DNA of 64,000 bases from positions 18,978,878 through 19,042,877 of the forward strand of contig OW240918.1 of NCBI GenBank assembly GCA_933207985.1, written 5' to 3'. Numbering within the stretch: position 1 is the stretch's first letter; every line of letters begins with the position of its first letter. Positions 24,295-35,739 of this stretch are shown one piece after another. A program made the position numbers and the translations under genes. Under the pieces are notes generated by a model, which saw only the letters and a list, made by a program, of their open reading frames with translations, did no database searches and was not told the DNA's origin. This DNA comes from Pelobates cultripes. Its lineage: Eukaryota > Chordata > Amphibia > Anura > Pelobatidae.

Positions 24295-24459
24295 AGTAAT
24301 AGTCACCTGCACACACAGATATCCCCCTAACATAGCTATAACTAAAAACAAACTAAAAACTACTTCCAAAAATATTCAGCTTTGATATTAATGAGTTTTT
24401 TGGGTTCATTGAGAACATGGTTGTTGTTCAATAATAAAATTAATCCTCAAAAATACAAC

Positions 24460-24484
24460 TTGCCTAATAATTCTGCACTCCCTG
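24460..24484 (-). repeat. Right outer terminal inverted repeat of the DD37E transposon
   Basis: Exact inverted complement of 22926-22950, followed by the TA duplication. Confidence 0.95.
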
Positions 24485-24486
24485 TA

Positions 24487-26073
24487 TTGATGTGACTCCA
24501 AATCTGACTTCATCACATAGAGCAAGTGTCTCTGATTGGGGGAACAATAGTTTGACACAGTTACAGGGTAAATTATTCAACCAAAATCAATGCAAGGTAC
24601 ATAAGTAAAAACAAAACTTGGAATGTCCCGTTAATAATTATCTCAATTCTTCTGTCTCATGGATGAATGCAAAAGTTTTTTTCTATTTTAGAAGAATACA
24701 TGTATGTATGTATTTAGTGACCGTAATGCTAACTCTTTGTTTTTTCCAGAAATGAAAAAAAAAAGTTCAGATTTCGTAAATGTTGTTTTTCTGAAATACC
24801 AATGTTTAACATGTAAAGAAGAATATTTTGTTTTTTTGTTTTTAGTGAGACTTTTCCGATGGAAGAGGAACCGGTGGATATTTACTATTTTACAGTTTGC
24901 TCAATTGGAAGTAATAAGCATTTAATACATTCTATCATTTCCTTTGCCTTTGTTTTGCAATTCTATTCATGCATGCTAATTTACTTAAAGGTAAATTGGA
25001 CCACAAATTTATAGACCATAAATTGCCCTACTGGTAAAGCAAATTTCAGGATGCACTGAAAGAAATCTAAATATAATTAACCTCTTCCCTTATCTATCTG
25101 TATTACCATTAACACTTCAAGTACCAATTGAGGTAAAAGAAAAATGGCATTCAACGAGTGAACATTTAATTTTAATCAGTATCTAAGGCAGAAACTATTT
25201 CAACATGAAAGCCATGAGTCACTGAGTGGGTGAACAAGTATATGTGCTCATTCCCTCCTGCTGTGAATTTCCACCAGACTAGATTAAAAAGGCTTGTACA
25301 ATTTGCAACTGTAGCACAGCTCATGTAAAGCATGAGACTGACCCTTAGCTTTAAATAAAATCCACACACTGAAAAATAGAAACTGTATCCAGTATTCATT
25401 TAATCTACACAAATGGAAGCTACCATCCCTGTTTCTTTATAGATATGTTAAAATAGGTTGTGCCCTAATTGCAGTTGAATCAAAATAGCCAATCAGCATC
25501 AAGAAGCTATTGTGGTTGAATTGAGGTGGTTAATTCTACATCCAGGTCAGTTTTGTTACATGAACACTCTACAGGATTTCACCCTTTTAATTATAGGATC
25601 ATAACTACCTTAGTAGGATATTGGTAAATAGATGAGGACTGGCTGGTTGAAACATGTGAATTTAATATGGTCCATTATATTTTAAACACTGTTGTGTAAA
25701 TTCTTTTTGAAATTTGTGAAATAATAAATATCATTTTTTTGGAGAAACCTCAGGTGAATCGTTTTGGCTATTCAAAAGACCAGTCTGGAGAGAAATATGA
25801 AGGAGGAACTCTAGCCTCCAATTTGAAACCGTGGGTGGCACCCATAAGGCGCTTTAACCATTTTTATTCTGTGAGTGTAACCAATAATTTGCATTTGTCT
25901 TTAACCATACAATATTACACTATGTTATATTTGTGTTCGTAGGTCCATCAACAAGATCCCTAAAATTCTGTGTATATATACATTTCTGCTGTGGTTGGTT
26001 ACCATCTGGGATGTAACCCTGGGAGGCTATGTACCTATAAGTTAAGTTATTTTTATATTGTTTTATTTCACTG
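24487..26073. other. Unannotated DNA, about 1.6 kb
   Basis: No gene. Short open frames are chance products of AT-rich sequence. No clear element ends were seen. Confidence 0.45.
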
Positions 26074-26660
26074 GTGTCAGGTGGAATTGTCACATTGCCT
26101 TTAAAGACTCCTGCACAGCCTCATTCTTGCTGCCAAGCTCTCGCTAAGGTTAAACACTCCTCAATATTAGAGATGGACAGCATTACACCTGTCACAGATG
26201 GCGCGACTATTCTGTCACTGCACAAAAGAGCCAATAGCTGGGCAAAATCAGCTAGATAATGGAAGAGGGCAAAAGCCCAATTGGACTCTAAGTTAACTCT
26301 CAGCGATTTTGAGGAGGAGTCTTATATGGACGATTCCGAGGATCCATCGGATCCTGGCTCTGACTTTGGAGTTGAGGAATCTGACCCTTCCCACCTTTAC
26401 TGGCATGCTCTTCTTGTTGGTGTTCCCCTTTTCTGTGACACATATGTTCTTGTTCAGGATCGCAAGAAGATTACTCATCGTCGCCTATTATGCTGGGGAG
26501 TAGAATCTGATTGGCTGTTCCTGTGGCTTGGAAGATATACCTCTCATGCTATTTATTGTTATTATATTGTTTGAATGGTATATTTTTTTTTGCTGCTGAG
26601 GGAAATAAAGAAAGAGTGCAGCATAATACTCGCCTCTGTGTCGTTAATAAAATCATGACT
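26074..26660 (+). pseudogene. Possible retroelement gag-like (DIRS ORF1-like) remnant
   Basis: One frame runs from about 26100 to 26574 with a single stop at 26257-26259. It passes through SLHKRANSWAKSAR, then WKRAKAQLDSKLTLSDFEEE, then an acidic serine/aspartate-rich stretch (SYMDDSEDPSDPGSDFGVEE). The basic-then-acidic character and lack of low-complexity AT bias suggest a once-coding region. It resembles the ORF1 protein style of amphibian DIRS elements, but I cannot confirm homology. A GCAGCATAATACTCGCCTCT segment near 26619-26638 and an inverted partial copy near 26484-26497 may be pieces of terminal repeats. An unrelated retroelement or an old host exon cannot be excluded. Confidence 0.4.
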
Positions 26661-27554
26661 TTACGTCATGTTAATAGTAAAATCTGTGAATTAATAGCCT
26701 TGAGATTACTTTTGCTGGAAGATTTTGGATTTTATGAATATAGCAAATGATTTAAAGGACAGTATAAGCACTGGTATCCCTACATCTTAAAGAAGTGATT
26801 TTGATGGATATATTCTGCCCCTAAAACCTTGCATTTGAAAACAGCATCAAATCTGAGAAACAACTCTTTCTTTTTTTTGCAAACCCCACACTTCTTGTGG
26901 TTATTATTCAGACAGCTGCTAGGGACTTTGCACTAAAATAGATTCAGTAACTAGATTCAGTAATTAATTAATTCAGCATTGGACTCAGCACTACTCATAG
27001 AGAGGCATTGAATTGGTGAATCATGGTAATAGCCACGCATGCACTATATGTTTAAATTGCTCATCTAGGAGAAGTATTTTGTAGAACTTAACATGCTGGA
27101 ACATTTAAAGGTAGGAAAACTGAGATCCAGTGAGGATTCTGTCCTGGAGTTCTGGTTATGTAAAACATTGCCTTTTCTGAGAAATAGAAATGTTTACATT
27201 TTTGTCTAAATGGTGCCTCTAGTACAAAATGAAGACCTTCGACTTTCAATTTATGCTAATTGGCATAGCTTCTGCTACTATATTGGGCCATTTCCCACTT
27301 CCTATCTCTCTCAATTTTGTAAACTCCAAGTGTAAGTTTTGATGCAATTATAGTATATAAAATATATATAGTACATATAGTGTGAAAAAAGTGTATTGGG
27401 CTATGCTTAATTTGTGGGCAATGCGTGCATAACATAGACAAAAGTGCTTCCCCGACACATAAATACACATAAAAACAATCATATATGTGCATTAATAAAA
27501 TACTTAATATTCTAAAGGTAAGATCAATTGAGTTCAGAACAAATGCAGTATATT
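26661..27554. other. Unannotated AT-rich DNA
   Basis: No gene or element ends recognised. A small direct duplication (AGATTCAGTAA) occurs at about 26940-26962. Confidence 0.5.
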
Positions 27555-27811
27555 CAGGCCTTAGAAATGTATTCCACTTTTCCAGAAAACAGGTATCCAA
27601 AAATAAGGGTATTTATTTTTAAAATTTTAAAAGCTTACATAAAGGTTAAAACAATAAAAAGGCAGAGAAACACTGAATAATTGTCAAGTTTTGCTGTGTT
27701 TTTTTATTGTTTTAACCTTTAGGTATGCTTATAAAATTGGAAAAATTAATACCCTTACTTTTGATATTGAGTCCTGTTTTATGGGAAAGTGGAATACATT
27801 TGTAAGGCCTG
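27555..27811. mobile_element. Foldback element with arms of about 105 bp
   Basis: The left arm starts CAGGCCTTAGAAATGTATTC and the right arm ends with its near complement. Matching blocks continue inward (AATAAGGGTATT.ATTTTT, AAAGGTTAAAACAATAAAAA) to a short central spacer near 27660-27700. The arms have diverged by several substitutions and small indels. No coding capacity and no clear target duplication. Confidence 0.75.
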
Positions 27812-29159
27812 ACTTGGCACTTATGGGCTACCTATAAAGAACCTGGTATGACTCATAAATGTGAGTGGGATTCCATCTTACATCCATTTATTATTTTTGA
27901 ATTATAGAGTTGTTGCAGGCTTTCATTGTACATATACTAGGTATATACAAGCAAAGAGTATAGATAATAAAATGTTAACTCAAAAAAAAAATGGTAATGC
28001 TGGTATTTGTTAATTCACTGTTCTTTTGTCCGTTTCCTGAATAATTAAGATATACAAACCAGTCATTCTTCAAAATATATATTATGTTACCAAACTATTT
28101 TTTAAAAGTTACTTATAGTCTGGGTTTATACTTCTAAATGAGCAGTATGCGGTATTCTGACTTGCAAATCTGCTTCCGTTTATATGCTTTAGAGGAAGCT
28201 GTTATAAGTGATTGTAACTTTTACTGGCTGAAAAACTATAAAATCTGAAAATAATTCTGAGTGGGCAGTTTAACCCCTTAAAGACACATGATTCCCTTTT
28301 ATTTCTGAAGTTGTGTCCTTAAGGAGTTAAACAGAGATCTTTGAACTAGTCAATTATTTAAACTACATTGATCCATAAAACAGGTTTAAATGGAATGGCC
28401 AGTTAGATAATAAAAATATATTATAAACCTAATACCCAAGATGTTGTTTTGTGGTTTTAGAAATCTTGACTCCATACAAGCCGCTTTGCAGAGGTAATCT
28501 TTCTAGTATAGAATACAAATTCTGTAAATGTAAGTGACGGAGCTTAGGAAAGTATCAATTGTTAAGGATACTGCTTGTGGTTTCCATAAAATAATTCTGA
28601 AGGGCAACAGTAGAGAAGTGATTGAAAAATGTGTTTATGCCTACAATACCATAACGGTGGCAAATTATACCACTAAAGGTTAAACTTTACATAAGTAGCA
28701 AAAAAGTAAAATAAAACTCGTTGTATAATATATATATTCTCTGTAATTATGTTTAGGGTCACACTGACAGGTGTTCTAAACAGTTCAAAGTTTTATTGAA
28801 AACAAACGACAAAATGAAAATTGTATTAAATCACGTTAGTCAGTGCTGCAGGTGTTGTTTGTATGATATCAGTAAATCTATTATGTAATCGATGTAGCAA
28901 TTATGTTATATAGAAATAAAAAAAACCTTTGTATTTTCTGTGTATTTCATTTTTGAGACAGAGTAATTAATCACCCCATGGAATGCAATTTATCTCTGTA
29001 TCATTCTATACTATAAACTTAGTATACCCTCATACACATCACTCATGTCACACAAACTACCCATTAGGAAACAATCTTTTATTGGTGTGACCTAATCCCA
29101 AAGTAAAATGTATCTTTATCTTTTCTGAAAGGCACATAGACAGACAGTATACCGTATAG
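27812..29159. other. Unannotated DNA containing one short hairpin repeat
   Basis: Apart from the hairpin at 28268-28332, no gene or element was recognised. Confidence 0.45.
28268..28332. repeat. Short inverted repeat (MITE-end-like)
   Basis: GTTTAACCCCTTAAAGACAC and GTGTCCTTAAGGAGTTAAAC are inverted copies with two mismatches around a 25-base centre. It looks like a very short foldback element or the joined ends of a larger MITE. A similar 'CCTTAAGGGGTTAA' end occurs at about 63540-63552. Confidence 0.65.
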
Positions 29160-29262
29160 CAGGGGTGCCCAAAAGGTAGATCCCCAGATGTTTTAAACCT
29201 ACAGCTTCCGTGATTCTTTGTCATTCTAAATCATTCTAAAGGCCAGCAAAGCATCATAGGAG
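29160..29262. mobile_element. hAT-type MITE remnant, right part lost
   Basis: Starts CAGGGGTGCCCAAAAGGTAG, a hAT-MITE-style end. The middle can fold (CTTCCGTGATTCTTTGTC with GCAAAGCATCATAGGAG), but the complementary right end is absent. Confidence 0.5.
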
Positions 29263-29540
29263 TATACTCTCCTCCACAAACTGGGATACAAGTTTATCCT
29301 CCTCTTTAATTAAAATGTCCACATAGAACTCTCTGGATATGATCACTAATAGCAAAAGGAAATTGAGCCCAGATAGATATTGATATTCACCCTTTCATCT
29401 CACAATACAGTGTAGTAATTCCTGTAGAGGTAGACATTTGTGGCCTCGGATTCCTTACTTGGAGTGGAGATACTCACACAGTGTGATATAATCTGGCTTC
29501 CCGTTTGTCATTGGCTGAGCACACTCATTCCAACCCAATA

Positions 29541-29658
29541 CTAAACAAGGTGTGTTTTGACAGGAGATCTGACAGTGATGTCTGGTAAACCCAGAGCAAA
29601 TAAAGCAATACGTTTACCAGACATCATCAGAGATCTTCTGTCAGAGTGCTTGTTCTAG
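29541..29658. repeat. Inverted repeat with about 48-bp arms
   Basis: GTGATGTCTGGTAAAC (29575-29590) pairs with GTTTACCAGACATCATC (29612-29628). Complementarity continues outward with mismatches to about 29541 and 29658 around a 21-base loop. It is probably a small foldback transposon. Confidence 0.65.
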
Positions 29659-31079
29659 AAGTTTTCCTATTCATATTTTCATGTAATGAATCTCCTCAGA
29701 CTTGCTGGCAATGCCAACTTTACGTATAAAAATAAAGAAAAGGAAATGGTAAAATGAAAATACTGCTACTTTATGAGCGCCTTTCACAAGATTGCTTTAA
29801 CACTGTTAGAATACTTATATATAATACACAAAATTATAACTGTTAACTATAAATGTTAGGCTGAGCACACTAAATTAGAGTGACTTAGGATACAACGTCA
29901 AAAAACATTATATATTTGTGCGTTCCAAAGACACTCTATATCACTTAGTGATAAATAAGTCTAATTTAATAATCAAGGTAAAATACAGAACCTGGACAAA
30001 ACACATCAAGCTATGATGTAACTACCTAGAAATGCTACAGCTGTATCAAGCCAATACAAGCAGCATGATGTAGCAACAATAATTAGTATTAATCTGTAAA
30101 AGCAGCAAAAAAACTAATGTAACAAGCTGTCAAATAACCACTCAGGGATACTGCAATTGTGTAAAAAACCAGTGGGAAACAACCAAATGCAGCAAAAATA
30201 GAGCTACACCACTAAACGGTGAAAACAAAAAGGACAGATATATGTCACTTAACACTACACGTTGACAAGTAATATTGAAACATATAAAGGATAATACAAT
30301 AATCATGTCTGGGTTAGTGTAGGATAAATAAAGTAAGTTCCTCAGGCTGGACAATAACAGGGGGGGAAAGAGGGATAAAAATTATGTAAAAATAAAAGTA
30401 AAACACCCCCAATAAATGTGGGGGGTCCATCCGTGGCTACAAAGATGCTGTGCAAAAAGTCCAGAGGAAGCAGGGAGTCTAGAATGCTGGAAGAAACGTC
30501 TGATCAGTCGGCTGAGAAGAGCCTGCCCTGGCTGAGCACTAGTATAAACGTCCGCTCTTGGCTTAACAGCACCTGGTTCGTAAGATCCACATAGCAAGGA
30601 ACAGAGGGGAGGCACAAAGGGGAATGGAATGCTTGCTTCTGTAGTGCAAATACCATGACCAGTAATTTTAGAAAAGTCCACAAGTGCCTTAAAGAAACAG
30701 TACTCAAGTCTGATCCATGTATAAACCAAATCCCACAATCTACATGTTTCGTCTCAGGGAGGTGACTTTATCAAGTCAGACAGATACATCAAAACTGTAC
30801 TCAAAAACATACAAACACACCCCTACAAACAAACAAGTACACACAAAAACACAGTAAGCGTTTGCATTTTCACACACTGACAATTTACTTTACAGACAAG
30901 CTTCTAATTAAAAAACGATGCAACACACATGCTTGTGAAGTCAAATAATTAGAGGCATAGCTAGAAACCTAGGCATCCAAATTATGATTGCTGCTTGTGA
31001 TGTCCTATCATATCAAATGTACCATTCTGATATATCTAACAGTTAGCACACTATTCATGCATCCAGGTAAGTTAGGCTA
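29659..31079. other. Unclassified repeat-like DNA
   Basis: Less AT-rich than its surroundings, especially 30410-30770. The stretch 30747-30775 (ATGTTTCGTCTCAGGGAGGT onward) resembles a recurrent motif of amphibian repeats. No ends, coding motifs or duplications could be assigned; open frames on the minus strand at 30382-30738 match nothing recognised. Confidence 0.4.
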
Positions 31080-31960
31080 TCACCGGTTTCCATGTGTTTT
31101 GATGGCACTTTCGGGTTGTTAAAAAAAACAAACAAAAAAGAAACCTAAAAATTGCCCCCCAAAAAATGGAAATCCCACAAAAGTCATATCCCCTGATAGC
31201 CACTATCTGGGGGACCAACATATCCAAAAATCACCAAGATCGGTTCAGGGGTTCGGGATTTCCATAAAAGTCATAATTTGACCAACTGCACACGAGGCTG
31301 CTGTCCAAAACAGTTCCAGAGAATCAGGGCTTGAGGTTGGTCTAGTTTGGAAGTTTAAAAACTGAACAAACTACAAACATATGCAATAGTCTTTCCCTGG
31401 AGCTTATTCCCATCATCCAGATGAACAATTCCACTGAACAGTGCCCTTCTAAACTGTGTAGAACCGAAGGCAGGTGATGATGGAAGTCTAGCGGTGTTTG
31501 GGAGTTTCCATGTCCAATTTTAGTTCCAGGAACTCGATGACCAAACACGGCTGCCTGCATTCATGCAAACAAGATGGCTGCCACATTGTGGTCATTCATG
31601 TGAACAGCAGCCACCCAGACAAACAATTAGAACACTGTGGGTAGTATTGTTACCAAGTGTTAATAGGGGTTACCAAGCTCCTAGGTGGTTTCTGGTTCGT
31701 GCGGCTGTTCGGTTCTCAAACCACATAATCCCAATTGCATGAGCAGAGCCTTTTTAAAGTATATTAGCTCAAGGTCTATTGCAGGGGTCATAGTCCTGAG
31801 GCCCCTCCAAGAACTCGTGGCGAGGTTCAGTTCGTCACTCCTATGCAACATTGTGTCCCATGCTACTATGGTAATGGCTGGTGACAAACTGGGTATATGA
31901 CTGATACATCTGATGGAAAGTGTAGATAAGTATACAGAGGGATGGTGGAATATCAATTCT
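31080..31960. other. Unclassified, relatively GC-rich repeat-like region
   Basis: This segment is clearly less AT-rich than its neighbours and contains scattered CpG. It has two minus-strand frames (31342-31560 and 31681-31956) without recognisable domains. It may be part of an LTR or other retroelement, but no paired LTRs, primer-binding site or protease/polymerase motif are visible. Confidence 0.35.
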
Positions 31961-32697
31961 AAATATGTTCAAGTTGTGATATAATGAGCATTCTAATTGC
32001 TATTAAAAAGGTGTCTGTTATAAATTTACCTTTAATGAATGGTCAATTCTGAGGTTTTTCTTCAAGTTGGATATTTAACTCAACGTTAATTAAGTAACTC
32101 TAAGCCTAACCTTTGTAGATAGACCATAATGTAAGAAATATTCAGAATACTGCAATCATTCATTATATTCTGTTGTCAAATTATTTCTCTTTACTAAAGC
32201 AAGCATCTGTCTATAAATCAAAGGATTTTTTTTGTATCATTATGTATGATATTTAAATCACTTTAAATGTTACATGAGAGTATATTCATAGCTTGGATGT
32301 GTGAATGATCATTTAAAGCTTCTCTGATTGCTGTGAAGCTGATTACTGGTAGAAAAAAGGGCATTTCACATTAATAAAACAGATATTAAATTAACTTGAT
32401 AGCAAGTTTTCTAACAGATGTCTTCACTCTCTGGATTTCTCTTCCTCTGCCAGATCAATCATCGGTTTAATCTGAAACTTTATTTTCACAGCAATATAAA
32501 AATCGATATTATGCATTTATTTTTTTTTAAATATATTTATATAGTATGTGCTATTGATCCTTTTTTTGCTTGCACTCTGACATATGGCTTTCTGGAATGT
32601 GCTAGATCTTGTAAAGGATACAAATTAATGTCAAGCCTGGGTCAAACATGGAGCACATTTCACAGTTTTATACTGTATGTTAATGGTATAGTAGTGT

Positions 32698-32698
<1 letters not shown>
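31961..32698. other. Unannotated AT-rich DNA
   Basis: Nothing recognisable as a gene or element. Confidence 0.5.
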
Positions 32699-32766
<68 letters not shown>

Positions 32767-32887
32767 ATCTATCATCTATCATCTATCTCTCTATCTATCT
32801 TTACAGTATCTATCTATCTATCTATCTATCTATATTTACAGTATCTATCTATCAATCAATCAATTTGTCTATCTATCTATCTATCTA
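32699..32887. repeat. TCTA tetranucleotide microsatellite
   Basis: About 16 uninterrupted TCTA units (32700-32764) are followed by interrupted blocks with ATC and TTTACAG insertions. The long pure run suggests high polymorphism. A 156-codon open frame here is a by-product of the repeat. Confidence 0.95.
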
Positions 32888-33184
32888 GCTACCTGTCTGT
32901 TTGTCTGTCTTTTATTACTCTCTACTTGTGTGAGTATGTCTGTAGATTAGTGGACCATCCTTCCATGCCAATCTGGTGGGGCAGGAGGGAACTTAAGAAA
33001 GGAAGACAGAAAATATAAGGTTAGTAATACTTTGAAAAATGGAGGAAGACTAGCATATTTAAGAGCAGAAAGGTGAGAGGAATAGGGAAGAAGGTACAAA
33101 ATGTATAGGGAGTAAAGCTGTGCATGGTAGTGGCTGAAAGTCTAAAATCTATGATGTATAAGATATTTATGAATATTTAATCAA

Positions 33185-33520
33185 CCATGGCTGGATAATT
33201 GGTGTGCCGGGGCTGAATAAATTGTGCACCTAGGCTAGATATATGGAGTGTATAGGATAATAATGTGCTTTTGCTGAATAAAGAGTATACATAGGCTGGA
33301 TAAAAAGGTTGCATAGACAAGATACATGGTGTGCATAGGCTAGATACACCGCATGAATAGGCAGGATACTTGGTGTGCATAGGCTAGATACACCGCATGA
33401 ATAGGCTGGATACTTGGTGTGCATAGGCTAGATACACCGCATGAATAGGCTGGATACATGGTGTGCATAAGCTGTATAAACAGTGTTTAAAGACTTTTTA
33501 AATGGTGTGCATAGACTTGA
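33185..33520. repeat. Minisatellite with 44-bp higher-order unit
   Basis: Three near-identical 44-bp units begin at 33329, 33373 and 33417, each starting GTGTGCATAGGCTAGATACA; a fourth, degenerate unit starts at 33461. Each unit is two diverged 22-bp halves, GTGCATAGGCTAGATACACC-like and GCATGAATAGGCTGGATACT-like. More diverged 22-bp copies extend over about 33185-33328 and 33461-33520. Confidence 0.85.
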
Positions 33521-33586
33521 TAAGTGACCATGATATGCTGAAAATGGTAATGGTGAAATAATTGTGTAATTTAAATAACTGATAAC

Positions 33587-33590
<4 letters not shown>

Positions 33591-33633
<43 letters not shown>
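33591..33633. repeat. TA microsatellite
   Basis: Uninterrupted TA dinucleotides directly abutting the palindrome. Confidence 0.95.
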
Positions 33634-33637
<4 letters not shown>

Positions 33638-33683
33638 TAGCCTTCTGATTTATAGCCACATGCTGGTAAATCATATAAACTCA

Positions 33684-33729
<46 letters not shown>

Positions 33730-33777
33730 AGTTTATATGATTTACCAGCATGTGGCTATAAATCAGAAGGCTAGTAT
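33634..33777. repeat. Palindrome with perfect 53-bp arms and TA-rich loop
   Basis: 33634-33686 (ATACTAGCCTTCTGATTTAT onward) is the exact inverted complement of 33725-33777. The 38-base centre is mostly TA repeat. The arms are free of substitutions, so the structure is either recent, kept by gene conversion, or an assembly product at a TA microsatellite. Confidence 0.9.
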
Positions 33778-35739
33778 GAAGAATCCTTAACATTTAAATC
33801 CAGGTAACTCTGCTAAACAATTGCACTAGTTTTTAACGCAAACTGACTGTATTATTCCATATGTTTCATTTTGAAACCACCATGCAGCCCTAATTATAGG
33901 TTTGTTAAATATAGTGTCTTGTCTTGGTGCTCAACACAAAATTACTGTTACTCGCTTGCAGAATTATTTTGGAGGTGGGCATCCTACGCCTTAACCATTA
34001 ATGAATCAGACACATCTGCAAAAACTCAGCATTGAGTTGCACACCCCTGTGGTAGATGTTTCTTATATCTTTTAAGCAGACTGTCAAAATGCAAATGTAT
34101 TTCATATATTCCATAGTTTTGTGTGACAAAGAGATGTTATAATCTGCCTAAATTAGAATTGAAGTGGTTTAAAACTAAATTGGAAAATGTACATTTACTA
34201 CACTCACTCACTATAAAAAATAAATTAAAAAAAACACAAACATTTTTCTTTTGCCACGCCACAGAAAAAAACAACCTTGCTTTTTTTATTACAGTTAATA
34301 CAATAACTCAATATTTTAAAGATGCACTACTGCCTGGGCTGACACCCAATTTCTAATTCAGGATAGAAATTATGTGAAAATAATAAAAATAAAAATAATA
34401 AAAAAAATAGAAGCCTGCAGAATTTCTGGTTTGGAAGTTCTAATGATTGTTGCTACTCTATGTCATCACAGTTGATTTATTTTGTATTTGTCTATTATGA
34501 TTGTCTTACATTATATCAGTTTTGTCACTTTTGATTTTTACAAAATGATAAAAAAGATACTTGTGAAAAATCTGCATTGGAATGTTATTGAATTCCCAAT
34601 GCAAACAGATGATACGGATGAGACATTGAAAGAACAGCTTTGATGACGTATAGAAAAATTTGACAAATAGCAGATCATCAAGAAGAATCCACCATCACAT
34701 TATTTATGGTGACAGAACATCTAAGCGAATGAGTATTACAAGTGTCAAAGGCTTCAGATAGAAGATGCTACCAGAACAAGCAAGAGGCAGAGATCATTAT
34801 GTTACTGCTACCTTTCCCCTCTTCACCACATCAGGTCCAAATGTGAACACATGCATGTCACCATCTTAGATCTTCATTTCCAGATTCTTCATTCACCAGG
34901 AACTACATCAGTGCTGTTATACATGCACAAGCATGTAACACTGATGTCAATAGAAGATCTTTTACCATAAGAGAAATCATTTTTTACTTTGTCTTATAAT
35001 ATCTCTTGAGTCGATTATATTCCAACCCAGTCATTATGAGCATAAAGATTTTATTTTTATGAGACGCTATATTTTTTTATTTATTTTGAGGGGGGGTGAC
35101 GGAGCCGCTTTCGTATGTTTAATATGTAAGTGTCCTTTATTTCAAATAAAACAAAACACTCGAGCACTTTCATCTTATCGTTTTAAAATAGGGTCACAAG
35201 AGATATGTGTCAATTTCACTCCTGTATTTGCAATGAAACGATGTATCCAGAAGATTTATCATTGACTGGATGTCCTCAGCGCCAATGTGAAAATTACTGG
35301 TGCAGAACACAAGTCATTTTCTTAGAAGCAATACCCGAGTAACCTGTTTTAACACTGTATAGACGTTTCATTATATGTTCTTCACATCTATTAGCATATT
35401 AATGTATACATTTTAATCCAATGTCATGCATTAATATGGTACATAATCATATTCATTACAAGTACAATTTCAAGCAATAATGTTCAGATATAAACCTGTT
35501 ACCATTATGAGGAATAAGTTATAAGGAAATTGATTCCTTTTTAGTTCACACATGCCTGGAACCTTTCAAGGTTAAAATATCAGAACAATTTGCGTTCATC
35601 CTTCCATTGCTTCAGACAGATAGAATGAATTCCAAATGCATATTTGAAAGAAGAATCTATTTGGGAGTGTCTACAGCACTAACAATAGCTTAATTCAAAG
35701 TTGAAATGTCACCTGTTATAAACATTTAATTAAAGAAAT
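33778..35739. other. Unannotated DNA, about 2 kb
   Basis: No gene or element ends. Short G run at 35089-35096. Nothing else stands out. Confidence 0.45.

Larger units (their letters stand above)
22926..24484 (+). mobile_element. Complete Tc1/mariner transposon, DD37E (TRT-like), apparently intact
   Basis: The element is 1559 bp, flanked by TA on both sides (22924-22925 and 24485-24486), the target duplication of this superfamily. The first 25 bases, beginning CAGGGAGTGCAGAATTATTA, are the exact inverted complement of the last 25. A further inverted pair (GTGCATAATTATTAGGCAAC at 23102 and its complement ending at 24294) lies about 180 bp inside each end, giving two binding-site-like repeats per end. 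A 338-codon uninterrupted transposase gene lies between. Intact frame, perfect ends and clean duplications point to a recent insertion. The TRT family name follows from the DD37E spacing and vertebrate context and is an inference. Confidence 0.95.

Noticed and set aside
30382..30738. A 118-codon minus-strand frame as a host exon
   Set aside because: No domain, splice-site context or conserved motif is visible, and the region resembles repeat DNA.
29659..31960. An LTR retrotransposon
   Set aside because: Composition and some CpG content suggested it, but no paired LTRs, primer-binding site or polymerase motif could be found.
32418..32888. A 156-codon open frame
   Set aside because: Its C-terminal part is a translation of the TCTA microsatellite; the rest is AT-rich and unsupported.
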